From an uncultured Lachnospiraceae bacterium (GTDB lineage Bacteria > Bacillota > Clostridia > Lachnospirales > Lachnospiraceae), in contig CANQRW010000021.1 of assembly GCA_947626365.1 (NCBI GenBank), forward strand, positions 1 to 46,879: DNA of 46,879 nt, read 5' to 3'. Below, piece after piece: positions 34,360 to 43,356 of the stretch (position 1 is the stretch's first letter; every line of letters starts with the position of its first letter). The notes beneath the pieces were generated by a model. It saw only the letters and a list, made by a program, of their open reading frames with translations. It ran no database searches and was not told where the DNA came from. A program made the translations under genes and the position numbers.

Positions 34360-34393
34360 AAAAAAGAGGGCGTCTCAAAATGAGACACCCTCT
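34360..34393 (-). terminator. Terminator of rpsF-ssb-rpsR
   Basis: On the minus strand AGAGGG-T-GTCTCA pairs with TGAGAC-G-CCCTCT around TTT, followed by TTTTTT. Confidence 0.92.
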
Positions 34394-34408
34394 TCTCAAA
34401 ACTCTTAA

Positions 34409-34678
34409 TTAATCACAGGTATACGGCATCAGGGCAATGTGGCGGGCTCTCTTGATCGCCACAGTCAGAGCTCTCTGGTGCTTCGCGCAGTTGCCGGTGA
34501 TTCTTCTGGGAAGAATCTTGCCGCGCTCAGAGACATATCTCTTCAGCTTGTTGGTATCCTTATAATCAATGACGCCGTTCTTCTCACCGCAGAATACACA
34601 TACTTTCTTTCTTCTGCGAATAGCGCCGCTTCTTCTGGGCTTGGCGCCGTCGGCCTTATCAGTCTTATTGAATGGCAT
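34409..34678 (-). CDS. rpsR: 30S ribosomal protein S18
   Basis: 89 residues. The basic N-terminal tail ([19 protein letters not shown]) and the S18 core ([37 protein letters not shown]-like, [20 protein letters not shown]) are clear. It retains CxxC and a further Cys, so it may be the zinc-binding form. It binds S6 on the 30S platform. AAGGAGG precedes the ATG. Last gene of the operon, 26 bp after ssb, and followed by a strong terminator. Confidence 0.98.
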   Translation of the reverse strand: MPFNKTDKADGAKPRRSGAIRRRKKVCVFCGEKNGVIDYKDTNKLKRYVSERGKILPRRITGNCAKHQRALTVAIKRARHIALMPYTCD

Positions 34679-34704
34679 GGTGTGTACCTCCTTCTATAAT
34701 CTGT

Positions 34705-35175
34705 TTAGTTGAACGGAAGTCCCTCGTCCTCGACTCCGTCCGGGATGTTCATGAATCCGTCGCCAATAGCGCTTGAAGGGGCAGGTCTGGAGGCCGGCTG
34801 ATATGGCTGCTGATAACTGCTGTCGCCGCCGGCAGACGCATTCTTGCTGTCCGCAAATTCCTGATCATCCACAATCACTTCTGTAGTATAAACTCTCTGA
34901 CCGTCTCTGTTGGTATAGCTTCCTGTCTGGATTCTTCCGGACACCAGAACCCTCATACCCTGATGAAAATACTTCTCCGCAAATTCTCCCGCACGGTCAA
35001 AGGCCACACAGGGAATAAAATCTGCCGTCTGCTGTTCTCCATCCTGATTCTGGCTTCTGCGGCCTCTGCGGTCCACTGCCAGGGTATATCTGGTGATAGC
35101 CATGGAACGCTCTCCCTGAGAATAGCGAACCTCCGGATCTCTTGTTAATCTGCCCATTAGGATTACTCTGTTCAT
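34705..35175 (-). CDS. ssb: Single-stranded DNA-binding protein
   Basis: 156 residues from the ATG at 35175 (AAGGAAAG upstream). The OB fold begins MNRVILMGRLTRDPEVRYSQ and continues ITRYTLAVDRRGRRS, DFIPCVAFDRAGEFAEKYF, GMRVLVSGRIQTGSYTNRDG. A Gln/Pro/Ser-rich linker precedes the acidic C-terminal tip DEGLPFN that recruits replication and repair partners. Located between rpsF (20 bp) and rpsR, the classic order. The longer upstream open frame is not preceded by a ribosome binding site and overlaps rpsF, so it is rejected. Confidence 0.98.
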   Translation of the reverse strand: MNRVILMGRLTRDPEVRYSQGERSMAITRYTLAVDRRGRRSQNQDGEQQTADFIPCVAFDRAGEFAEKYFHQGMRVLVSGRIQTGSYTNRDGQRVYTTEVIVDDQEFADSKNASAGGDSSYQQPYQPASRPAPSSAIGDGFMNIPDGVEDEGLPFN

Positions 35176-35195
35176 ACGATCACACTTTCCTTTGT

Positions 35196-35483
35196 CTATG
35201 CATCCTGTCTTACGCAAAGATAACGGATTACCGGCTCCATGATGCGAACGTGAGCTTCCACTTCGCCCGGGCATGCGGAATCGCCCTCGAACTGTACGAA
35301 GTAATAGAAGCCTTCCTTCATCTTCTGGATCTCGTAGGCAAGTCTCTTCTTGCCCCACTCGTCCACGTTGGTCACGGTGCCGCCGAAACGGGTAATATAG
35401 CCCTGTATCTTTTCCATGGCCGCGGCTCTCTCTTCGTCTTCGAGCTTTGCGCTAAGAACAACTGCTAATTCGTATTTGTTCAT
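35196..35483 (-). CDS. rpsF: 30S ribosomal protein S6
   Basis: 95 residues. Typical S6: NKYELAVVLSAKLEDEERAA, IQGYITRFGGTVTNVDEWGK, KRLAYEIQKMKEGFYYFVQF, ending RIMEPVIRYLCVR. It pairs with S18 on the 30S platform. AAGGAGG lies 9 nt before the ATG. First gene of rpsF-ssb-rpsR behind a good promoter and a structured leader. Confidence 0.98.
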   Translation of the reverse strand: MNKYELAVVLSAKLEDEERAAAMEKIQGYITRFGGTVTNVDEWGKKRLAYEIQKMKEGFYYFVQFEGDSACPGEVEAHVRIMEPVIRYLCVRQDA

Positions 35484-35553
35484 AGTCTCTTTACCTCCTT
35501 ATGGTCTCTGGCCCCCGCTTTCAGTTTCGGGAGCAAGGATTGATGTGTCACGG
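35484..35553 (-). promoter_or_regulatory. Possible autoregulatory leader of rpsF
   Basis: About 70 nt from the predicted transcription start to the rpsF ATG. On the minus strand CTCCCG can pair with CGGGGG around AAACTGAAAG. Many bacteria regulate this operon through an S6:S18-binding leader hairpin; the specific conserved bulge of that motif is not clearly seen here. Confidence 0.35.
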
Positions 35554-35559
35554 GTAAAT

Positions 35560-35588
35560 ATTGTAACAAAAAAAAATGGAAAATGCAA
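35560..35588 (-). promoter_or_regulatory. Promoter of rpsF-ssb-rpsR
   Basis: On the minus strand TTGCAT (35588-35583), 17-bp T-rich spacer and TACAAT (35565-35560). Confidence 0.7.
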
Positions 35589-35599
35589 GCTTTTTCGTC

Positions 35600-35788
35600 T
35601 TAATTTTCTCCCGATTTTCGCAGTCCTCTGGTGTTTTTTTCCACCATGGTGCGGGCCGCCATGATCTGATGTCCGCAGCCGAGGCATTTCAGGCGGAAAT
35701 CCGCTCCCACCCGCAGAATCTCCCACTCATGGCTCCCGCAGGGATGAGGCTTTTTCAGTTTCACAATATCGCCAACTTCATATACCAT
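35600..35788 (-). CDS. DUF951 family protein
   Basis: 62 residues from the ATG at 35788 (AGGAGG 7 nt upstream). It begins MVYEVGDIVKLKKPHPCGSH and has the CxxC-type LKCLGCGHQIMAAR, giving three Cys and two His that could bind zinc. DUF951 proteins are small, widespread in Firmicutes and often sit next to rpsF, as here. Function unknown. A longer frame to 35821 has no ribosome binding site. Confidence 0.9.
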   Translation of the reverse strand: MVYEVGDIVKLKKPHPCGSHEWEILRVGADFRLKCLGCGHQIMAARTMVEKNTRGLRKSGEN

Positions 35789-35887
35789 CCGTATTCCTCC
35801 TATGCCAGAGACTGGCCGCAACTCTCCGCCATCTCATTTTGAGCCTGCGGATTTCTCCACGTTTCCCATTTCCAGTATGCTAAAACC

Positions 35888-36604
35888 TTACAGATAGGGT
35901 TCAAACACCTGACCGATGGGCTCATTGATCACCAGATCCGCATGAGCGTCCCTGGCCGTAGCGGATTTATTGATCAGCACCAGCTTATTGCCCTGGTAGT
36001 AATCGATCAGGCCCGCGGCCGGATATACCGCCAGAGAAGTTCCGCCGATGATCAGCACGTCCGCATGGCGGATATAATATACGGATTTCTGAATGGTGTG
36101 CTGATCCAACCCTTCCTCATAGAGAACCACATCCGGCTTGATGATTCCGCCGCAGTCGCAGCGGGGCACTCCCTGTGACCCGGTCACAGCGTCCAGACCG
36201 TAAAATTTACCGCAGCGGGTGCAGTAATTGCGGTGGATAGAGCCGTGAAGCTCCAACACCTCCTTGCTTCCGGCCATCTGGTGCAGGCCGTCGATATTCT
36301 GGGTGATGACTGCCTTAAGCTTCCCCTGCTGTTCCAGCTTCGCCAGCGCCAGATGGGCCGCATTAGGCTTCGCCTCCGTAAAAATCATCCTATTCTTATA
36401 GAAACGATAGAATTCCTCCGGATTGCGCACATAAAAGCTGTGGCTGATGATCGTCTCCGGCGGATAATCATATTCCTGATTGTAAAGTCCGTCCTGGCTG
36501 CGGAAATCCGGAATCCCGCTCTCCGTAGACACTCCCGCGCCGCCAAAAAATACGATATTATTGCTTTCCTCAATCCACTGCCTCAAGGTTTCCTGTGCCG
36601 TCAT
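35888..36604 (-). CDS. cobB: NAD-dependent protein deacylase (sirtuin)
   Basis: 238 residues. The NAD-binding loop is GGAGVSTESGIPDFRS, followed by TQNIDGLHQMAG, the catalytic His in LELHGS (H120) and a zinc ribbon with C128, C131, C149 and C151. The C-terminal Rossmann part has GGTSLAVYPAAGL. It removes acetyl or other acyl groups from lysines using NAD, which in bacteria often controls acyl-CoA synthetases. GGGGG lies 7 nt before the ATG. It is transcribed alone or with DUF951, between the iol terminator and the ribosomal operon. Confidence 0.95.
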   Translation of the reverse strand: MTAQETLRQWIEESNNIVFFGGAGVSTESGIPDFRSQDGLYNQEYDYPPETIISHSFYVRNPEEFYRFYKNRMIFTEAKPNAAHLALAKLEQQGKLKAVITQNIDGLHQMAGSKEVLELHGSIHRNYCTRCGKFYGLDAVTGSQGVPRCDCGGIIKPDVVLYEEGLDQHTIQKSVYYIRHADVLIIGGTSLAVYPAAGLIDYYQGNKLVLINKSATARDAHADLVINEPIGQVFEPYL

Positions 36605-36740
36605 TCTGATTCCCCCTTATTATTTTTATCCGCTGGCCTGCAACACCAGTCTGCATGCCTGTCTTCTCAACAGATACGATTTTCCTTCAAGTTATTTTTA
36701 TTTTATCAAATGCAGCGAAAAATTTAAAGATAATTCGGGC

Positions 36741-36775
36741 AAAAAATCCGCACAGGATCGGAAAACCCTGTGCGG
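36741..36775 (-). terminator. Terminator of the iolCBDEA operon
   Basis: On the minus strand CCGCACAGG (36775-36767) pairs with CCTGTGCGG (36756-36748), then ATTTTTTG. Confidence 0.92.
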
Positions 36776-36807
36776 AAGCAAAATTACCTATAATATTACA
36801 AAATGAT

Positions 36808-38310
36808 TTAAATGGTGCCGTCCCAGGTGCTGACCTCGGTGTTCTTCTTCTCCTCTTCGTCAAACCATCTGGTGGTGACACACTTGCTTTCGGTGTAGAA
36901 TTTAATTCCATCCTTCCCCAGCGTGTGCAGATCGCCAAAGAAGGAATTCTTATGTCCGGAGAAGGGGAATACGCCGATAGGTACCGGAATCCCTACGTTG
37001 ATTCCTACCATACCGCCATCCGTGCGGGAAGCAAATTCTCTGGAGAAGTATCCGCTCTGGGTGAAGATCACAGAGCCGTTGGCAAAGGGATTGGCGTTCA
37101 TGACAGCCAGGCCTTCCTCAAAATCCTTCACTCTCTTGACACACAGTACCGGCCCGAAGATCTCGGTGGTTCCCACGCTCATCTCAGAGGTTACATGATC
37201 CAGGATAGTGGGCCCTAAGTAATAGCCGCCCTCGAAGCCCTCGACTTTAACATTGCGGCCGTCCAGCGCCATGGTAGCTCCTTCTTCAAGGCCTTTCTCA
37301 ATCCACCTGAGGATGCTGTCTTTATGCTTCTGATTCACTACAGGTCCCAGCTTGGAGGTCTTGTCATAGGCCGGGCCAACCTTGATCTTGGAAGCCAGTT
37401 CTACCAGCTTGGCAACCAGGGCGTCGGCAATACCGTCCTCAACGACTACAACGGGCAAAGCCATGCAGCGCTCGCCGGCACAGCCAAAGGAAGAATTGAT
37501 GATTCCTGCCGCTGTTCGGTCTACCGGGGCGTCGTTCATGACCAGCGCATGGTTCTTGGCCTCGCACAGAGCCTGAACTCTCTTGCCGTGAGCCGCGGCC
37601 ACAGAATAGATGTGCTTGCCTACGCCTGTGGTTCCCACGAAAGAAATACCCTTTACATCCGGATGGGTCAGGAAAATCTCAGCCTCATTTCTGGAGCAGG
37701 GAACAATATTCAGCACGCCGTCGGGAAGTCCCGCTTCCTTATAAATCTCGGCAAAACGCAGCGCAGTGCGGGGCGTGGAACTGGAAACCTTCAGAACCAT
37801 AGCATTGCCTGCCGCCACACACATGGGAGTCATCCAGCCCATGGGAATCATAGCCGGGAAGTTAAAAGGTACGATTCCCGCGAACACACCCAGGGGCTCA
37901 CGATACAGAACCGTATCAAAACCGGCGGAGGTGTTCATCAGGGACTCTCCCATCATCAGAGTAGGCGCGGAACAGGCCAACTCCGTGCCTTCCTTAGCCT
38001 TCAGCACATCGCCTTCCGCCTCGTTCCATACTTTACCGTTCTCCTGAGCCACCAGATAGGTCAGCTCCTCCATGTTCTCCTCGATCAGCTGGCGAACCTT
38101 GTACAGTACCCGGACTCTCTTCACTACCGGCACCTTAGCCCATTCCTTCTGAGCTTCCTTGGCGATGCCGATTACTTCTTCCACCTCTTCTTTGGTGCAG
38201 CAAGGCACTAAAGCCGTCACTTCGCCGGTGCTGGGATTGTAGACTTCATTGTACTTCTCTGTCCTGGACTCGCGGAACTGTCCGCCTGCGAAATATTTTA
38301 GCTTTTCCAT
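36808..38310 (-). CDS. iolA: CoA-acylating methylmalonate/malonate-semialdehyde dehydrogenase
   Basis: 500 residues. An aldehyde dehydrogenase of the MmsA/IolA class: VYNPSTGEVTALVP, IVPFNFPAMIPMGWMTPMC, VGTTGVGKHIYSVAAAHGKR and catalytic Cys in SSFGCAGERCMAL. It converts malonate semialdehyde to acetyl-CoA and CO2, the last step of myo-inositol degradation. AGGAGG is 14 nt before the ATG, unusually far; a shorter spacing to another start is not available in frame. Last gene of the iol operon, 102 bp after iolE, followed by a strong terminator. Confidence 0.95.
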   Translation of the reverse strand: MEKLKYFAGGQFRESRTEKYNEVYNPSTGEVTALVPCCTKEEVEEVIGIAKEAQKEWAKVPVVKRVRVLYKVRQLIEENMEELTYLVAQENGKVWNEAEGDVLKAKEGTELACSAPTLMMGESLMNTSAGFDTVLYREPLGVFAGIVPFNFPAMIPMGWMTPMCVAAGNAMVLKVSSSTPRTALRFAEIYKEAGLPDGVLNIVPCSRNEAEIFLTHPDVKGISFVGTTGVGKHIYSVAAAHGKRVQALCEAKNHALVMNDAPVDRTAAGIINSSFGCAGERCMALPVVVVEDGIADALVAKLVELASKIKVGPAYDKTSKLGPVVNQKHKDSILRWIEKGLEEGATMALDGRNVKVEGFEGGYYLGPTILDHVTSEMSVGTTEIFGPVLCVKRVKDFEEGLAVMNANPFANGSVIFTQSGYFSREFASRTDGGMVGINVGIPVPIGVFPFSGHKNSFFGDLHTLGKDGIKFYTESKCVTTRWFDEEEKKNTEVSTWDGTI

Positions 38311-38344
38311 ATGTAATATGTGAACCTCCTTATAATATAATCTC

Positions 38345-38374
38345 TGACTTACCCGAATTTGACTTGTCCGAATT
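38345..38374. repeat. Two 15-bp tandem units in the iolE-iolA gap
   Basis: TGACTTACCCGAATT and TGACTTGTCCGAATT (plus strand) stand directly next to each other, 13 of 15 identical. The repeat ends in the palindrome CCGAATTTCGG. Confidence 0.55.
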
Positions 38375-38412
38375 TCGGTCCAAAAAGTTACGGCCCGATT
38401 TTTTCATGACAA

Positions 38413-39309
38413 TTACAGTCCTGTCTTCTCGTGAATGTAGGCCCTGGCCATCTTGGCATATTTGAAGGGATTAGCCTTAGCCGGATCCTGCTCCGCTTCT
38501 ACCAGAAGCCATCCTTCATAGCCCATCTTCTCCAGTTCCGCAAACACAGCGTCAAAATCAACATTGCCATCGCCGGGAACGGTAAAAGTTCCCTCACGGA
38601 CCGATTTCAGGAAGGACCATCTGCCTTCCGTGGCCTTCTTTACCACTTCAGCGCGGACATCCTTCAGATGGACATGGCCGATACGTTCCGGATACTTCTT
38701 AAGGATATAAACCGGATCCTCTCCAGAGAAAGAGAAATGGCCGGTATCATAGCACAGATACACCAGATTGGGATCCGTGTTATCCAGCATCCGCTCCGTC
38801 TCTGCAATGGTCTGAATGCCGGTTCCCATATGATGATGGAAGCACAGTTTGAATCCTCTGTCCTTTGCCACCTTGCCCAGGCGGTTCAGCCCGTCACAGA
38901 CCTTTGCCCACTCTTCTTCTGTAAAATGGACCTTATTGTCAAAAATGGACAGCTCCTCTTTGCCCTGCACCGAATGGCTCTGCTCCGATACATTGATTCG
39001 ATCGGCGCCGACTGCCGCCAGATAATCCAGTTCCTTAATGAACTCGGCTTCCACTTCCTCATAGGGCTTCGTAGCCAGGAAGGAAGAGAACCATTTGCTG
39101 GCGATACGCATCCCGCGAAGATCCAGGGCCTCTTTCAAAACCTTTGTATCCTTCGGATACTTGTTGCCCACTTCGCAGCCGGTAAATCCGGCCAGCGCCA
39201 TCTCGCTGATACACTGCTCGAAGGTGTTCTCTCCGCCCAGTGCCGGCATATCATCGTTGGTCCAGCCGATGGGGGCAATTCCCAGTTTTACTTTCTCTTT
39301 ATCAAACAT
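38413..39309 (-). CDS. iolE: myo-Inosose-2 dehydratase
   Basis: 298 residues, TIM barrel. It begins KVKLGIAPIGWTNDDMPALG, the IolE hallmark, and continues GFTGCEVGNKYPKD, LCFHHHMGTGIQTIAETER, VYLCYDTGHFSFSGEDPVY, IGHVHLKDVR and EGWLLVEAEQDPAKANPFKY; the His, Asp and Glu residues form the metal site. It dehydrates scyllo-inosose to 3D-(3,5/4)-trihydroxycyclohexane-1,2-dione. AAGGAGA precedes the ATG. Position between iolD (38 bp) and iolA fits the pathway. Confidence 0.96.
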   Translation of the reverse strand: MFDKEKVKLGIAPIGWTNDDMPALGGENTFEQCISEMALAGFTGCEVGNKYPKDTKVLKEALDLRGMRIASKWFSSFLATKPYEEVEAEFIKELDYLAAVGADRINVSEQSHSVQGKEELSIFDNKVHFTEEEWAKVCDGLNRLGKVAKDRGFKLCFHHHMGTGIQTIAETERMLDNTDPNLVYLCYDTGHFSFSGEDPVYILKKYPERIGHVHLKDVRAEVVKKATEGRWSFLKSVREGTFTVPGDGNVDFDAVFAELEKMGYEGWLLVEAEQDPAKANPFKYAKMARAYIHEKTGL

Positions 39310-39347
39310 GATGATCGTCTCCTTAATTCATATGATACTTGTGCATT

Positions 39348-41279
39348 TTAATACATTCTGGCTCTGGACAGCGCGTCCATCCTTCTCTCGTAGGCTTCGT
39401 GAATCGCCGGTATGGTTTCGCTGTCGCCGATTCCCACATGCCACCATGATTTGTATCCGTCTGTCATGGTCTTGGGAAGTACCTTAATATCGATCAGCGT
39501 GGATACGGTTTCCTTCTTGGCCGCCTCAAGAGCATCCTTCAGCTCGTTCATGGTCCTGGCCGTGTAGCCTGCCATGCCATAACCTCTAGCGATCATGGCG
39601 AAATCCGTGGCGATCAGCTGACCATCCTGTTTCCCCGTACTTTCATTCCTGCGGCGGAACATAGTGGCAAGGCTATCAATACCATTGCTCATCTGCAGAT
39701 TATTGATGCAGCCGAAACCACAGTTATCGAAGAGCAGCACGGTAATCTTCCTGCCTTCCTGCAAAGAGGTGGCCATCTCCGAATGAAGCATCATGAAAGC
39801 GCCGTCTCCCACCAATGCGTAGCAGGGCTGGTCCGGTTTTGCCAGCTTGGCGCCCAGAGCCGCCGCTATCTCATAGCCCATGCAGGAATACCCGTATTCC
39901 ATATGGTAGGAATCCTTCTTCGTAGTGGTCCACATCCGCTGCAGGTCGCCGGGAAGACTTCCGGAAGCGCCCACCGCGATAGCGTCCTCCTCGATGGTTT
40001 TGCGGATCAGGCCCAAAGCGCCGGTCTGCGTGATCAGACCGCCGGTGGTCTTTACAAACTCCTCCAAAACTCCAGGCTCCATAGCCTTAATCAATGGCTC
40101 ATAAGACTCGTCATAAACGGTTCCGGTCAGAAATTCCATTTCCTTATCCCAGGCAGCTTTGGCCGTCTGGATCTCATCCGTATAACCGCTTCTGTATCCT
40201 TTTTCCTCCAGAGCCCTGCCCAGAGCCCGGATTCCCGCCTTGGCATCGGCAATCACCGGATACGCATCCAATTTCTCCGCATGGAAGGGAGACACATTGA
40301 TCAGCACCATCTGGACCTCCGGATTCCGGAACAGTTCCTTGGAGCCGGTAGTAAAATCGGAAAGCCTGGTTCCCACGCCGATGATCACATCCGCTTTTTC
40401 CGCGATCATATTAGCGGACAGATTGCCGGTCACGCCCACGCCTCCCATGTTCAGCGGATGGTTGGTGTTCAGCACGCTTTTACCGGACTGGGTTTCCAGA
40501 ATCGGGATATTGAATTTTTCGCAAAAGCTTAACAGTTCCTCGCCGGCCTCGGAATAACGGACGCCGCCGCCCAGGATCACAGCCGGCTTCTTCTTGCCCA
40601 GAATCAGCTGAACCGCATCCTCCAGCTGTTCCGCCGCCGGCTCTCTGCGGACGATCTTATGGACCCTCTTGCGGAAGAAATAATCCGGATACTCAAATCT
40701 CTCTCCCTGCACATCCTGAGGAATCGCGATGCACACGCCGCCCGCCTGCTCCGGATCGGTCAGGACACGCATGGCGTTAATCATAGCGCTCATCAGCTGC
40801 TCCGGACGGCTCACCCGATCCCAATACCGGGACACCGGCTTAAATGCGTCATTGGTTGTAAGAGACAAATTATAGGGCTGCTCAAACTGCTGCAGCACCG
40901 GATCCGGCTGACGGGTGGCATATGCGTCCCCCGGGAACACCAGAAGAGGCACATTATTCACCGTAGCATCCGCCACTGCCGTCACCATATTGGCGGCTCC
41001 GGGACCGATGGAGGACGCGCAGGCAATGATTCTGCGGCGGTTGTTCTGCTTGGCAAATCCTGCTGCCACATGGCACATGCCCTGCTCGTTTCTGCCCTGA
41101 TAGACCTTCAGGCTTCCGGGATTCTCCGCCAGCGCCTGGCCCAGCCCCAGCACAATGCCGTGGCCAAAGACCGTGAACACGCCGTCCACGAATTTCTCTT
41201 CCACGCCGTCCAGGCTGACATACTGGTTATCCAGGAATTTCACCAGAGCCTGGCCTACCGTCATACACTGTTTGCTCAT
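39348..41279 (-). CDS. iolD: 3D-(3,5/4)-trihydroxycyclohexane-1,2-dione hydrolase, ThDP-dependent
   Basis: 643 residues, normal for IolD. Three-domain thiamine-diphosphate fold: N-terminal region with [20 protein letters not shown] containing the catalytic Glu, central domain, and the C-terminal [20 protein letters not shown] through [19 protein letters not shown] ThDP-Mg motif. It opens the ring to 5-deoxyglucuronate. AAGGAGA lies 8 nt before the ATG. Gap of 79 bp from iolB. Confidence 0.97.
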   Translation of the reverse strand: MSKQCMTVGQALVKFLDNQYVSLDGVEEKFVDGVFTVFGHGIVLGLGQALAENPGSLKVYQGRNEQGMCHVAAGFAKQNNRRRIIACASSIGPGAANMVTAVADATVNNVPLLVFPGDAYATRQPDPVLQQFEQPYNLSLTTNDAFKPVSRYWDRVSRPEQLMSAMINAMRVLTDPEQAGGVCIAIPQDVQGERFEYPDYFFRKRVHKIVRREPAAEQLEDAVQLILGKKKPAVILGGGVRYSEAGEELLSFCEKFNIPILETQSGKSVLNTNHPLNMGGVGVTGNLSANMIAEKADVIIGVGTRLSDFTTGSKELFRNPEVQMVLINVSPFHAEKLDAYPVIADAKAGIRALGRALEEKGYRSGYTDEIQTAKAAWDKEMEFLTGTVYDESYEPLIKAMEPGVLEEFVKTTGGLITQTGALGLIRKTIEEDAIAVGASGSLPGDLQRMWTTTKKDSYHMEYGYSCMGYEIAAALGAKLAKPDQPCYALVGDGAFMMLHSEMATSLQEGRKITVLLFDNCGFGCINNLQMSNGIDSLATMFRRRNESTGKQDGQLIATDFAMIARGYGMAGYTARTMNELKDALEAAKKETVSTLIDIKVLPKTMTDGYKSWWHVGIGDSETIPAIHEAYERRMDALSRARMY

Positions 41280-41358
41280 AAGATGTTCTCCTTCTCATAT
41301 GATGAACTTATATTACTGATGTTGGGGCAAAGGTATTTTGACCCCCGGGATGCACGGA

Positions 41359-42132
41359 TTACTCCAGAAGCCATACATGCTCCGGATCGTTGTCCCGCGT
41401 CGTCCAAGGATTCCCGTCCAGATGACGGATCATCCAGCAGTAATACATATTGTAGCCGGGAGCCGCCGTCTGAGGATGGGTCAGACCCCCGGGGATGCAC
41501 GCCGCGCTTCCATCCTTCACCTTGAACGCATTGTCGCCGATAAAGGCGCCGCCGAAGCCCTGGGGCTTTTCAAATTTATAATAATAGACCTCCGGCTGGG
41601 GATGGCTGTGGGGCACATAGCTGGACCAGCGGCCTGCCTTGGTGATCACCTCTCCGATCACCAGATTGGAGTAAGGCGCATTCTGGTAATCCAGAACCGT
41701 CAGCACCTCCCTTTTGGCGGTACCTTCCCACTGCGTCTCGCCCATCAGCTCGATCTTATTCTCTTCCGGCGTGTAGAAATGAGGCGGAAATATCCTGTCG
41801 TTGGTGGTGGACTGAACAATGATCTCACTGTCCGCCCGGGCCGTCACCGTCACAGAAGTTCCCTTACATACATGGAGACAATAGGGCGCTTCAGAAAATA
41901 CATCCCTGCGGGATGCTTCCGCGCTCTGCTTTTCGCCGTCTGCTTCCCACTCAAAGGTCACCTTTCCCTCTGTCAGAAGAACCGCCGTCTCCTGGTCTGC
42001 CAGGCAGGCAGCGTAAGACTGTCCGACTTTCAGACGATAAACCGTAATGTCCTGCAGCATATTGGCGTTGACGCCGTTCATCCGGCAGACGATCTTTTTC
42101 CCATTTTCATCAAACTGCAGATAATCAAACAT
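41359..42132 (-). CDS. iolB: 5-Deoxy-glucuronate isomerase
   Basis: 257 residues, bicupin. The metal-binding region is RWSSYVPHSHPQPEVYYYKF followed by QGFGGAFIGDNAFKVKDGSA and GLTHPQTAAPGYNMYYCWMI, typical of IolB. It converts 5-deoxyglucuronate to 2-deoxy-5-keto-gluconate, the substrate of IolC. GGGAGAGG precedes the ATG by 7 nt. Between iolC (106 bp) and iolD. Confidence 0.96.
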   Translation of the reverse strand: MFDYLQFDENGKKIVCRMNGVNANMLQDITVYRLKVGQSYAACLADQETAVLLTEGKVTFEWEADGEKQSAEASRRDVFSEAPYCLHVCKGTSVTVTARADSEIIVQSTTNDRIFPPHFYTPEENKIELMGETQWEGTAKREVLTVLDYQNAPYSNLVIGEVITKAGRWSSYVPHSHPQPEVYYYKFEKPQGFGGAFIGDNAFKVKDGSAACIPGGLTHPQTAAPGYNMYYCWMIRHLDGNPWTTRDNDPEHVWLLE

Positions 42133-42238
42133 GATGATTTCCTCTCCCTTCTATTTATAAAAATGTTCCGGAATTTTCCGCTGTCCTGTTATTTCAGTTT
42201 CCGCAGCAGCAGCCATAATAACCGTTCATAAGTCCGAC

Positions 42239-43255
42239 TTATACTCTGGCCACCATATCGCCGTACTCAGCTTTCTCTTTGGCAATAAACTCCTTCACAG
42301 CTTCTGCGCTCGGCATATCCTGGGAGCAGGCATGGCTTGCGACCAGCATAGCCGCAGAAGCGCTGCCAAATTCCAGGGCGTCCATAATATCCCAGCCCTC
42401 CAGAAGTCCATAGAGGAACGCGGAAGCATAACCGTCGCCGCCGCCAAAGGATTTCAGAAGCTTCACCGGGAACGGGCGGATACTGTAGTCCCTGCCATCA
42501 TCCGTGTAAGCTGTGGAACCTTCCTTTCCGTGTTTGATCACCACGATCTTCGCGCCCATCTTATGCCAGTACGCCGCCGTCTGCTCATCCGTTCTTCCCG
42601 GCTCAATGAGAGCTTCCGTCAGATCAAACTCCTCCCTGGAACCCAGAATGATATCGCTCTGTCCTGCCACAGTTGAATAATAAATAGCGATCTCATCCGC
42701 GTTCTTCCAGTTATAGGGCCGGTAATCAATATCAAAAATCACCTTTACGCCATTGCGCTTGGCAAAAGCCAGCGCCTTCAGCGCCGCCTCTCTGGACGGA
42801 CTCTGGGCGAGGGCCGTCCCGGAAATCAGAAGCGCCTTAGTCCTTTTTATGTATTCTTCGTCAATGTCATCCACTGACAGCTGAAGATCAGCAATCCGGT
42901 CACGATACATGAGAATGCTGCTTTCCGTCTCGCTGAGAATCTCAGTAAAAGTCAGACCCAGCTTCTCTCCGTTGGTGCACCGCGTAATGTGAGATACATC
43001 AATCCCTTCCTTCTGAAAGAAATTGGTGACAAAATCCCCCATCTGATCATCGGATACCCTGGCGATAAACCCCACCTTTTTGCCAAGTCTGGCCAGTCCT
43101 ACTGCGATATTGGCAGGAGAGCCGCCCAGATATTTCTTGAAAGTGGTACTCTCGGACAGCGGCTTGTAATAATCCACCGGATTGAAATCCACTGCCACGC
43201 GCCCCAGGGGAATCATGTCAAATTCCCTGGATTCATCAAAATCCACAAATCCCAT
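42239..43255 (-). CDS. iolC: 5-Dehydro-2-deoxygluconokinase
   Basis: 338 residues from the ATG at 43255 (GGAGG 9 nt upstream; a TTG further upstream is inside the ribosome binding site). PfkB sugar kinase: FDMIPLGRVAVDFNPVDYYK, KYLGGSPANIAVGLARLGKK, VKVIFDIDYRPYNW and the C-terminal FGGGDGYASAFLYGLLEG with the catalytic Asp. It phosphorylates 2-deoxy-5-keto-gluconate for the aldolase IolJ, which is not in the window. First gene of iolCBDEA, behind a promoter with an IolR-type inverted repeat. Confidence 0.96.
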   Translation of the reverse strand: MGFVDFDESREFDMIPLGRVAVDFNPVDYYKPLSESTTFKKYLGGSPANIAVGLARLGKKVGFIARVSDDQMGDFVTNFFQKEGIDVSHITRCTNGEKLGLTFTEILSETESSILMYRDRIADLQLSVDDIDEEYIKRTKALLISGTALAQSPSREAALKALAFAKRNGVKVIFDIDYRPYNWKNADEIAIYYSTVAGQSDIILGSREEFDLTEALIEPGRTDEQTAAYWHKMGAKIVVIKHGKEGSTAYTDDGRDYSIRPFPVKLLKSFGGGDGYASAFLYGLLEGWDIMDALEFGSASAAMLVASHACSQDMPSAEAVKEFIAKEKAEYGDMVARV

Positions 43256-43305
43256 GCTGCATTCCTCCAATTCTTTATTTACATAATATTATAAGAATTA
43301 ATGCA

Positions 43306-43321
43306 AACTTGCTAATAAGTT
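43306..43321. promoter_or_regulatory. Candidate IolR operator at iolC
   Basis: AACTT-GCTAAT-AAGTT, beginning about 6 nt after the -10 box on the iolC strand. The same inverted repeat, with the same spacing to the -10 box, occurs at iolG (44296-44311). Confidence 0.65.
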
Positions 43322-43327
43322 GCTATA

Positions 43328-43356
43328 AATCTACCATGTTTTTGTATGAAAGTCAA
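43328..43356 (-). promoter_or_regulatory. Promoter of iolCBDEA
   Basis: On the minus strand TTGACT (43356-43351), 17-bp spacer, TAGATT (43333-43328). The -35 box overlaps the iolR stop. Confidence 0.6.
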